In this document: piece after piece, positions 54,908 through 64,000 of the stretch | Position numbering within the stretch: position 1 is the stretch's first letter | How the letters are laid out: each line of letters starts with the position of its first letter | Assembly (NCBI GenBank): GCA_009667805.1 | Contig: CM019065.1 | Location: 148,712,101 to 148,776,100, forward strand | Length of the DNA stretch: 64,000 bases | Reading direction: 5' to 3' | From: Leptobrachium leishanense | Lineage: Eukaryota; Chordata; Amphibia; Anura; Megophryidae | Notes under the pieces: model-generated | Databases searched by the model: none | Told to the model about the DNA's origin: nothing | The model's input: only the letters and a program-made list of their open reading frames with translations | Position numbers and translations under genes: made by a program

Positions 54908-55257
54908 GGCTGACGTCAGACGATCGCAATATGTGCGCCCGTACTGACATGCTTTCTGGCGTCCGTTGCAGCATTGAGCGCTGCGACGGGGCCAGACACA
55001 CGCTTTTGCACCCGCACGGATTGTGCGCGAACAGCGGCTGTGCTGCGTCTGTGCAGCAGCCCTCTCCGTCAAAGCGCTAGGATGCACATTGACGGAGCTG
55101 CTAAGCGTGATTCTCCTTAAAAGTATCGAGCCTTGCAGCGCTGAGCCAACTACATGCGCTCAGCGAGGTAGCCAGACGGGCGTCGAGTGGAAGGAACGTC
55201 CACTCTCACGGACGTTCCTGCCGCTCTTCAAATACATACACTCGTCTGACGCCAGCC
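54908..55257. mobile_element. Harbinger-like MITE family C, shorter variant
   Basis: GGCTGACGTCAGACGATCGC ... CTCGTCTGACGCCAGCC, with TTA at 54905-54907 and 55258-55260. Its GAGTGGAAGGAACGTCCACTCTC palindrome (55178 onward) recurs at 56875-56900. Confidence 0.85.
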
Positions 55258-55260
55258 TTA

Positions 55261-56705
55261 CTGACTAAACCTTTTTTCACATTATTCAGGTCCCAGCCCT
55301 CAAATGTAAAACTGCAAGGTATAACTTCAGGAAATTCTGAGCTGCACAAAGTGTTATTTAAACTGATAAATTGAGCAGATGATAAAGATTGAACATTTTC
55401 AGATTACAAAATTAGAAACCATTCCAATTAGACACCTGCACCACTTTCCATCCAATGCTGCTCAGCACCAGAATCTGGGAGATGTAAGGAAAGGTAATAC
55501 ATTTGCACAGTGGCAAGATGACTGATATTCTGTTTCTCATGCCAAAGTTGGACTTGTTCTTCCATAACGTACACCTGCTAGGATTAACAAACGCAGCTTT
55601 AACAACATAATGAAAAATAAATTAGTCATACTGTTTTAGAGAATGTCTGTGGCCGCTATCCACCTTTCACAGAAAGTCTCTCATTACAAATCTCAGAACC
55701 CCCTGGAAAGACAATATTACTTTCTTGTATCATACCAGCTTCAAAGTGCGGAATAGTTGCTGAATGAGAGGGAGCTCACTTTAACTTTTCATACTCCCAT
55801 GCCTCTTTATCAATCTGCACAAAACACACCCAAAATGCCTGGTCATCTGTACTGTCAATCCCAAATATCAGCTCTAAACAAAAACAGGGGTTTTTAGTTT
55901 ACTTAAATGGCCATTAAAGTTTCAAGCCCTCTTGCCAATGTCAAGGACCATGGTCTTTGAAGCTACTTATCAAAGTCATTAATCATGAAGTCATGTTTGA
56001 GCTCCTTTCTTATGCAAGTACTTATCAATTGTGGATCATGAGACCTACAAAAAAAAGTTTCCCCATTTCTGTCATTGTTTGGTTATCCAGCAAGTTTCCA
56101 ATGTTACATATATTAATGAAAGTTCAGCTCCAGGGCACAGTTTGCTCTTTGTCAAGGTTCTTTTGCCAGGAGTTCCCCATAACCTAAGAGATAATCAGCA
56201 GTGTCTGATGGAATGAGGTGGTGATCTCAGAGGGGATTTAGGAGGAAATTTTTAGTAAACAGCCAAAAGCAAAAAAAAAATTAAAAGTTTGAAAAATGAT
56301 ATGTTGTTGAAAAATCCTAGCTGGTTCCGCTTCTGTTTAGCAGTAAGCTTTTTTTTTCCCCTTCTCTTCCAGGCACCAAGCGTAACCTAATCTTATTTGA
56401 AGATTAAATAAAACGCTGAAAGAAATTGTTTTCAAAAGCTGAATAGTTTCGCTTTCAAGTATGTAAACAGGGAGAAAAAAACTACGATTGTATTGAAAGG
56501 TTGTGGACTCCATATTAACAATCATTTCAATAAAATAAAACATGGATTAGTAATGGTTTTGTTTTTCCTATGCAACAGATGAATTAAAGTGAAATCAAGG
56601 GACTACAGAAGTCATTTTACAGTGCTGCGGAATATGTTGGCACTTTATAATTATATTATAAAGGTTAAAAAAGGGCCAGAGTAAACATAAAATAGGAAAA
56701 GGTAC
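55261..56705. other. Intergenic, nothing recognised
   Basis: AT-rich. Short ORFs are unconvincing. 55880-55920 resembles the CAGGGGTTTTTAGTTTACTT stretch of frog repeats. Confidence 0.4.
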
Positions 56706-56707
56706 CA

Positions 56708-58445
56708 TAGATACTTGAGTATAACACGACTCGAGTAAAAGGCGATGGATAGAGATTTTATTATTGAGGTGTGAGAAAGTCAAGCCGCGAATATTACGCG
56801 AGAAGCAAAAGTGGATCTTGCTTTGTAGCGCTGAACTCACTAACTGCAATCAGGGAGGTGGCCACATGAACGTCAGAGTGGAAGGATCGTCCACTCTCAC
56901 AGACTTTCCTTCCGCTCTCAAATGCGCTTGCGTAATTAAATTGAAGTCGGGGCCAGACAGGCGCACTTGAGAGCAGATGGAACGTCCATGAGAGTGGATA
57001 CTCTTTCCACTCTGACATTAGTGCGCTCAGCTCTACAAAGTGCGCATACATACCCGCCTCCTGGCAGGCTTTCTCCAGGTATGAGCAGAGGACAAACCCA
57101 GGTTTAAGCCTCCCCTTTCGTTATCATGGCCGCAGAGTCCTCAGCCCCCAGCCAGAGAAAGAGCGCACTGCCGCACTCGACACAAATCCCTGACAGGTAG
57201 AAAAAGTGAAAGAGCTCAGAGAAACCGGATCACGATTTACAGCCGACGCGTGTTTCAAGTTTAGAGCTCGGTGGAGGATAATTTGTAACCACATACAAGG
57301 ACCTGTGACTACACCCCAGTCACGTGACAAAAAGGGTTTGATTGCCAAAGGAGCCGGAGTGAGGGATATTCAAGGCAGGGCTCTGCATAGGTGTGGGCTG
57401 AACAGAGTTCCGGTGAGACATGCCTTGGCTCTCAACGCCCAACTTGCCCGGTCTCCCGTGGCTCCTCCCCAGACCACACACATGACCAGCTCCGGACAGG
57501 TGTTCTGCCCATCGAGCGAACTTGCCATAATGGCGAACCCACGTCACTTCCGGTGCACCTACGTCACCAAAAGTGACGAAAATCACTGTGTACAGCATCC
57601 GGAGGTAGGACTCTTGAAACGGCCCGTCCCAGCACCTCTCCTCCCCACCTAACATACACGCTGGGAGAGAGGGAGTCTTTTAAATCAGGGTTTCGACTCC
57701 AGTCCTCAGGACCCACTACAGGCCAGATTTTGTAGATCACCTTGGGGAAATGCAGACTGAATGCTGCAATCACTGAGCAGCTAATTAGATCACCTGTGCT
57801 GTGCTTCGGATATCCCACAAACCAGGCCTGTTAGTGGGTCCTGAGGATACGAGTTGAGAAACACTGTTTTAAATGACACCTTAACCAGCCCGCTGCGATG
57901 CTCAGGGACGGAGATCCAGGGCTCCAAAGGAGCACAGGGTCCTCCTGCAATGCAAGGTTCCCCCAGGGGAGAAAGCAGCAATCCCCTCCTGGAGTCTGTG
58001 ACCCTCGATGCGGGGAGAAGTGGTGGGACAGGGGGCTGATTCACTCCCTTCCTGTTTGAGCGGGTGGGGGCGGCTGGGGGAGACGCTGGGACGGTTGTTT
58101 CCTTCTCCCGCTCTCCCAGCGTGTATGATTGAGGGGGGGGGGGGAGCTGGTGGGGGGGGGGAGAGAGAGCTGGTGGGACGGCCCGTTTCAAGAGTCCTAC
58201 CTCCGGATGCTGTACACAGCTGATTTTCGCACTTTTGGTGACATGTGCACCGGAAATGACGCGGGTTCGCCATTGTAGCAAGTTCGCTCGAAGGGCAGAA
58301 CACCGGCCGTCTGCTGCCACTGCCTCCTCCTGCTGCAAGCAAAGTTTTTCTTGTTTTTTTTTTACAGATATCTCAAGTATACCGCGACCCACTTTTTATG
58401 TCCATTTTTTTCACAAAATCTCGCGGTATACTCTTAGTATCTACA
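56708..58445. mobile_element. Composite TIR element (TAGATACTTGAGTATA ends)
   Basis: ATAGATACTTGAGTATAACACG at the left and CGCGGTATACTCTTAGTATCTA at the right are imperfect inverted ends. Inside, 57490-57680 and 58100-58310 are GC-rich inverted repeats (CATCCGGAGGTAGGACTCTT, CGAACTTGC, CACTTCCGGTGCAC) and a family B MITE lies between them. No transposase is seen, and the target duplication was not resolved. A GGGGGGGGGGGG tract at about 58133-58145 and again at about 58153-58162 may form G-quadruplexes. Confidence 0.6.
57686..57866. mobile_element. hAT-type MITE family B, copy 2, perfect 8-bp TSD
   Basis: CAGGGTTTCGACTCC ... GTTGAGAAACACTG, flanked by TTTTAAAT at 57678-57685 and 57867-57874. 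Confidence 0.9.
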
Positions 58446-58578
58446 GTAAGGGTTTCCGAAACATTCCCAATGGTATGGAAAAAATGTAATGAAAATGTTA
58501 CAAGAGCCGAATCCAAAAGGGATACATCAAGGGTTCAATACAGGGAGGACAAAGTTACAGTCATCTGTAGACACCGAG

Positions 58579-58708
58579 GGCCCAATTCCAACCTAAATGG
58601 TAACAGGAAGATGGGAAGGAAGAAATTGATATGCGCATATTTCCCTTACCGTCTCCATGTTACTGATCATATTCCGACCCAACCTCTGTATTTGCAATTG
58701 GGCTCGGA
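58579..58708. mobile_element. Small MITE (GGGCCCAATTCC ends)
   Basis: GGGCCCAATT at the left and AATTGGGCTC at the right are inverted; about 130 bp. Possibly related to family D. Confidence 0.5.
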
Positions 58709-60419
58709 ATAATTGTGAGCCGCAGGCAGATATCAGCAACAGCGGGTTTCGGCATCTGTAGTCTGTAGGACTACATGGAGCCTTGCATGAGGTCAGAGTT
58801 ATTTTGTATATTGCATGGGTTCCAGAAAAAAACTGGGAACTATTTGTTCCCAGTTTTCTGCTGCTCGCAGCCAGGAGTGGTAGATTCCGCTGCCCTCTGC
58901 ACCACGGGATCTGACCTATTTACTGCATTCTATGCCCAATGGCACACAGTGAGGAACAAGTGTCGTGAAGAGACTGTGAGGACAGTTTACGACACAAAAG
59001 ATCACAAAATGAACGTACACAGTGACACAGAATAAAATATTTTCTTAACTAAACTTGCATAATAAAAACAAAGTTCATGTAAGATAAATGCAAAAAAAAC
59101 AAAGTAAGTGATAAAGTGTAAAAGATGCAATGTGAGTGTGGCGCCACTAAATGTCTCTACTAGCCAACAGAGATTAGTTGAACACAGTTATTAAGTGTAT
59201 ATAGATAATTAAATAAATAAATCAGTTGGAGGATGAAGGTATGATGACTGCCACTAATGTCTACAAAGAGAGCATACTACTGCGTCTAATTAAGAAGCAA
59301 TTAATGACTGCACTCTTCAACACGTAGGATAGTATACAATTGCCTATGTTCTATAAAGGTGGTGTTAATAATATTAGTTCATTGTGCACAAATAAAAGTG
59401 ACAAGTATGATTTAAAATTCAATAAATAAGTACTGTGAATCTTAATAACAACACACAATACAATATGATGCACCTATACGGTGTGGAATGGTACAAGTGC
59501 GGTAGTGCAAACTTGCAAAGGTGAGAGTAAAACCGTGACTGCAAACAATAATATATTCTAATAGTCAGGCATTACGTCCTCTAATGAAGGGCAGATTGCA
59601 TGTATTAAATAAATTAATTAAAGTGCTAAAGTACCGCTAATAAATTACTATAAAGTGCTGATAATAGTACTTAAGATCAAATCACTAAAATAGTCCTAAT
59701 GACTACTAAGTGTGTACCAATAATTAAGGCTCAAAAACCAATCGGGTGAAACAAATAAGCTTAATTGAAAACAAATAAACTTCTAGAGTGCAAAATCCAA
59801 ACGGTGCTGTAGTGCAAAACAATAGTGGAAAGTAATAGACAAAATATATAAATGCAAACAGTCGTTAATAGGTATATGATGGAAAAAATAAGTTGATAGA
59901 CATCGGTTCTCTACAGGACATTAATATCGATTCTCTGAAGGAAAAATGCAGCAGCCTTACACACAGAAACAGCGTCTAATCCCCAAAGTCGCTGAAAATA
60001 GAGAGTTCAAAAAAGTAAAAAGCTGGTGTCTGGCGCTTGCAAAAATTCGTTCTTTAAATCCAATCAAAACTCCTAGGTCCGCTTAGTGTCTCATCCACAA
60101 ATTTGATTGAAGATACATGAAAATAAGAGGAAAAGGAGAATATTTTGTGCAGAATCTTAGCACATATTTTAGATAAGCATACCAAAAAAGGAATACTCAC
60201 ATTTAGAGGTGCCAGTTGTAACAAATAGGCACCTAAACGTAGGCAAATCAGTGAATTTATATCAGGGGCACTGATTCCCCTATATTGGTTAGAACGGCCA
60301 ACGATCCAGGTGCCGTGGAGATGTAGAATGGAAGTACCAGATGGATTGGAATCAACAGAATACGCTTGAATAGAGTCGATCAATCACAGGTTTATTAGAA
60401 AACTTAGTTAAACACCTCA

Positions 60420-60448
60420 AACGCGTTTCGCTATAAAAGCTTCATCAG
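60420..60448 (-). ncRNA. Hammerhead-ribozyme-like motif (left arm)
   Basis: Inverted copy of 60456-60484 with the same intact CTGATGA and GAAAC. The two cores point away from each other across the 7-nt spacer. Confidence 0.6.
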
Positions 60449-60455
60449 TGGGTGT

Positions 60456-60484
60456 CTGATGAAGCTTTTATAGCGAAACGCGTT
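60456..60484 (+). ncRNA. Hammerhead-ribozyme-like motif (right arm)
   Basis: CTGATGA (intact core), an extra A, stem II GCT...AGC (3 bp), GAAA, palindromic stem III ACGCGT, then T (triplet GTT). The extra A is shared with the 18865-18908 motif. Stem I cannot be matched because the palindrome junction replaces the upstream strand. Confidence 0.6.
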
Positions 60485-61518
60485 TGAGGTGTTTAACTAA
60501 GTTTTCTAATAAACCTGTGATTGATCGACTCTATTCAAGCGTATTCTGTTGATTCCAATCCATCTGGTACTTCCATTGTACATCTCCACGGCACCTGGAT
60601 CGTTGGCCGTTCTAACCAATATAGGGGAATCAGTGCCCCTGATATAAATTCACTGATTTGCCTACGTTTAGGTGCCTATTTGTTACAACTGGCACCTCTA
60701 AATGTGAGTATTCCTTTTTTGGTATGCTTATCTAAAATATGTGCTAAGATTCTGCACAAAATATTCTCCTTTTCCTCTTATTTTCATGTATCTTCAATCA
60801 AATTTGTGGATGAGACACTAAGCGGACCTAGGAGTTTTGATTGGATTTAAAGAACGAATTTTTGCAAGCGCCAGACACCAGCTTTTTACTTTTTTGAAGT
60901 GATAAAGTGTGTCCACTGCTTTATCTTATCGAGATAAAGACTGTCATATATATGGACTAATCTACCCCAGATAAAAAAAAAAAAAAGAGGCTAATTAACT
61001 CCTTTCTATAAAACATTTCTATGATGGTAGAGTACCTTTAACCCCATCACTACCAATAGAGATAGCTCTTGCTTCAAATGCACCATCTGGTGCCCCGATA
61101 TCGAGATATCTCGGTATGATCTGCAGCCCAAAAGCGAATCAAACAAATTTGCTGCAAACAAATTTCATTTACTTTTGGGCTGCAGAAGGTGCCCCCAAAG
61201 TTTTAGTCCTGTGGGCATAATGCCCAAAAAGCTGAAACTCTAAAATCAGCTGCTCAAAGCTCTGAAATATCGGCCTTTTAGCAGCCGATACAGGGAGGGG
61301 AAAAGGAAAATAAACCAGTCTCTCAAACTTCTAACTCAATTTGGCAGTGGATGGCACCATCTACTGGCCAAAAATAGGTTATTTACAGAAAGAAATACAA
61401 TGGGTATAAACTCAAATATTTCTTACTTTATAATTAATTAAAAAGGATTTTACAAAAAAACACTGGTTTCTGAATTTATTTTTTGGAAAATCAGTTAAAT
61501 TTAGTTAAATAACTCATA

Positions 61519-61700
61519 CAGGGTTATTCAGAGAGCGGTGAAAAGCAGGAGAATGACTGGAGAATGGAACATTCTAGGTTAAAATTGCCAAAGCAGAAAA
61601 ATTCTCCCATTCTTTTCACTTTCCAAATCAGTTATTTTGACCTAGAATTTTCCATTCTCCAGTCATTCTCCTGCTTTCCACCACACTCTGAATAACCCTG
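61519..61700. mobile_element. Palindromic MITE family A, copy 6
   Basis: CAGGGTTATTCAGAGAGCGG ... CTGAATAACCCTG, with ATA on both outer sides. Confidence 0.88.
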
Positions 61701-61804
61701 ATAGTCTGAGAAGAAACTCCAAGACAGGCGATACGGATTCTTTACACTTTGCGGTCATCTAAAGATACTGCTCTCCCATGCTTCATGATCAATTGGAAGA
61801 CCTA

Positions 61805-62000
61805 TAGATGACCATTATATATGTGGTATCTATTACTGCATCACAGAGCTGCACGGCAATAAAACCCACAGTAATGTGTGCTGTGTGTATGAGCCTATCA
61901 CAGAGCTCCACAGCAATAAAATTCACAGTAATGTGCTGTGCATGTAAATGTGTGTGCGCTCACTCTGGCAGACACACAGAGCCTTACATGGTTCCATCAG

Positions 62001-62038
<38 letters not shown>

Positions 62039-62179
62039 GGGCTTGCTCACAAAATACAGTTATAAGGCAATTTAATATTTTAAACCAAAATACTGATTAA
62101 TAATTATTATCACAGGTTTAGCAAACAATCTTTTTCTAAAATTAGCCCAAAGGCCCAGCAATCTATGACTCTGCCCCTG
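61805..62179. mobile_element. Fragment related to the 30026-30518 hAT MITE, inverted
   Basis: CACAGAGCTCCACAGCAATAAAA and its neighbour at 61845 are the inverse of the 30210-30300 blocks; the right end GACTCTGCCCCTG resembles the hAT terminus. The left end is not resolved. Confidence 0.5.
62003..62036. repeat. (AC)17 microsatellite
   Basis: An uninterrupted AC dinucleotide run. Confidence 0.97.
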
Positions 62180-63198
62180 ACACCCAAAATTCCCACCTCC
62201 CATTTTCCTTAATTCGCTACCCCTTGAACTTTTTGTGATGTCCCTCCCCTCTACACTACACTTAGGTTTATAATGGTCTTGTATTGCTTTACAATTTTGT
62301 TGTTTGTATTTTATGTCTACATGGAAACTCCAGTAAAAATTTATTTACATTAAAAAAAAAAACAAATCAACAAGAAAAACAGGAAATTGTTCAGTGACAG
62401 TAGTTGTATCTTTTCTGTACAATTTATTAAATGCATTCCAAATTAACAGTTTTCTATCCCACGTTCCATTAATAACTCTAACCTAGAATTTTCTTGGAAC
62501 ATGATTTTTGAAATGAACAGGCAAGTAAAGACTTGACTTCATAACTTAGCCAAAGAATGACTGTGTTGCAACTGACCACTTGTGTTATAAATACGAATGA
62601 AACAAAATATCTACAACCTAAGCTTTCTTTTATACTAATAATAAAATAGTGTGAGGAGGATATGCACCAAGGTAAAGAAAGAAAAAAATCCAATGCATAA
62701 AATGGCAGTATTGACACATGGATATGCAAATATGTTCCGTAAATCAAGAATAGAGTGACCCTGGTGAAATCTCACCCAGCAAGGTTGCTTTTTTTTTTTA
62801 CAGTTCACACTATCTAATCCCTTCTAATTAAAGGGGTTGTTACATACAAATTTACAATATATATGCAATGGACACTGCTATGTGAAGACAAAACAAAAAC
62901 AGACTGTTAAATGACAAGTGTTCAAAGTATTTTACAAAGTATCCAAACAAAACAAAAACCATAGGTTTAAAACAACCTTTTCAGTTCCAAACAGTGGCTT
63001 TACAGTGTTTTTCACACTTTCCTACTACTTGGAAGATAAAACACTTATCTGTTAACTGGTAGTCTGAAATGATGCAGCCAAAGCATTGCTTAGTACAAGT
63101 CCATGTATGTCTTACTCCCTATCCATCCAGAATGTGGGCAAAGAATCCCTGGAAATGTAGGTCTCTAACATATAGGATACTAGGGATACTTGGTGTTC
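62180..63198. other. Intergenic, nothing recognised
   Basis: AT-rich with an A run at about 62352. No coding region is supported. Confidence 0.4.
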
Positions 63199-63206
63199 CC
63201 CTAGGA

Positions 63207-63343
63207 CAGGGGTCAGCAACCTTGGCTCCCTGATGTTTTGGAAACTACATTTCCCATGTGGCTCAGTCACCCATTAGGCTGACTGAGCCCCCAAGGGAAA
63301 TGTAGATCCCAAAACATCAGGGAGCCAAGGTTGCTGACTCCTG
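63207..63343. mobile_element. Palindromic hAT-type MITE, tandem pair member 1
   Basis: CAGGGGTCAGCAACCTTGGC ... GGTTGCTGACTCCTG, 137 bp, nearly all fold-back. CCCTAGGA flanks it at 63199-63206 and 63344-63351. Confidence 0.9.
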
Positions 63344-63351
63344 CCCTAGGA

Positions 63352-63487
63352 CAAGGGTCAGCATCCTTGGCCCTCCAGATGTTTTGGAACTACATTTCCT
63401 ATAAGGCTCAGGCCAACCTATGAGTAGCTGAGCATCGTGGGAGATGTAGTTCCAAAACATCTGGAGGGCCAAAGTTGCTGACGCCTG
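63352..63487. mobile_element. Palindromic hAT-type MITE, tandem pair member 2
   Basis: CAAGGGTCAGCATCCTTGGC ... GTTGCTGACGCCTG, 136 bp. It shares CCCTAGGA (63344-63351) with member 1 and has CCCTAGAA at 63488-63495. Confidence 0.9.
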
Positions 63488-63495
63488 CCCTAGAA

Positions 63496-64000
63496 TGCAC
63501 CAACATGATGGCATTAGGGGATCAATGCTGTAAAAGAATGTATGGTCTTGGAAGGATTAATAGCAAATATTGAGACATTGTTAACGAAGTGTCCAGCAGG
63601 ATAATAAATATAATACAGCGGGACATGGAGAACTAAGTAACGTTTCCTAAAATTCTTGCTAAAATGAGCAGAACAGATAAAATGTACTAGGGCTAATAGT
63701 TCGATCATGTTCTAACTAAATTATATTGGTCTATATTCTGAAAGGCTAGCTTCAATTCATAGTTGAAGGAGTAGATAATATGCATTTCAGTCATGGGCCA
63801 TTAACCCACCCGTGCAGTTATTGCAAATTCTTCTAACAAAATAACCTTGGGTTCTAAACTCGTCACTTATTGATTCTTTGTGGCTAAGGCCAGGCACACA
63901 TATGATAACATAAATTGGTTTCCCGCTTCAGCTTGATGATCAGTCGATGATTTTAGTAGTAAGTCCAAGGGGAATAAAGATAGTCTTAACCTTATAGCTT
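63496..64000. other. Intergenic, nothing recognised
   Basis: No gene or repeat was identified up to the window end. Confidence 0.4.

Larger units (their letters stand above)
59120..60896. mobile_element. Penelope-type insertion 2: near-perfect palindrome with 14-bp TSD
   Basis: AAGTGATAAAGTGT at 59106-59119 and 60897-60910 flanks the structure. Arms 60006-60448 and 60456-60898 are 443 bp each, nearly identical when inverted, with a 7-nt spacer (TGGGTGT). The left, minus-oriented part extends further, to 59120. Each arm begins with a hammerhead-like motif. The 109-residue ORF in each arm differs at one residue and is more likely untranslated leader than gene. No RT is present. Assignment to Penelope rests on the ribozyme motif and the parallel with 18402-27518. 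Confidence 0.75.

Noticed and set aside
60054..60850. Identical 109-residue ORFs in both palindrome arms as a possible gene pair
   Set aside because: They lie in the leader-like region behind a hammerhead motif of a retroelement, have no recognisable domain, and conservation is explained by the young palindrome.

Overview
The window looks like vertebrate, very probably frog or toad (anuran), nuclear DNA. It holds one recognisable host gene in a sea of transposable elements. The evidence is spliced exons with GT-AG introns, CR1/L2-type LINEs, Tc1 elements, Penelope-like elements, hAT-type elements whose ends read CAGNGGCGTAACT, and many small palindromic MITEs. There is no prokaryotic gene organisation, and no tRNA, rRNA or CRISPR array.

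Host gene: NEURL3, an E3 ubiquitin ligase with one NHR domain and a C3HC4 RING, lies on the minus strand in four coding exons (16619-16652, 10337-10804, 7953-8003, 6802-7307). The phases agree across all three introns and give a 352-residue protein. Just upstream of its ATG are a TATA box, two NF-kB-type sites and an ISRE-type site, which suits an inflammation- and interferon-inducible gene.

Layout: 1-6.7 kb holds degenerate L2-like and CR1-like LINEs plus a minisatellite-bearing hAT-like element. 6.8-16.8 kb is NEURL3 with LINE tails, a SINE and MITEs in its introns. 18.4-27.5 kb is one Penelope-like (PLE) insertion, built as two head-to-head copies inside a single 15-bp target duplication and carrying hammerhead-ribozyme-like motifs. 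27.8-33.7 kb holds MITEs, a second minisatellite hAT element, a short retrocopy and a fold-back element with a TTAGGG-like core. 34.1-40.3 kb is a complete but pol-less LTR retrotransposon (773-bp LTRs, 5-bp TSD) encoding a coiled-coil protein; it is interrupted by a 2.26-kb hAT-like element, itself interrupted by a 246-bp solo LTR. 41-47 kb carries Harbinger-like CpG-rich MITEs, one nested in another, and a PLE fragment. 47.2-50.3 kb holds two Tc1 elements. 53-58 kb holds more MITEs. 59.1-60.9 kb is a second PLE-type insertion, with a nearly perfect 443-bp-arm palindrome centred on two hammerhead-like motifs. 61.5-63.5 kb holds further MITEs.

The strongest unusual signals are the two head-to-head PLE insertions with ribozyme-like motifs, the pol-less LTR element with a coiled-coil ORF, the three-level nested insertion, the hAT-borne minisatellite, and the NEURL3 promoter. 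All functional statements are inference from sequence; no database search was run.
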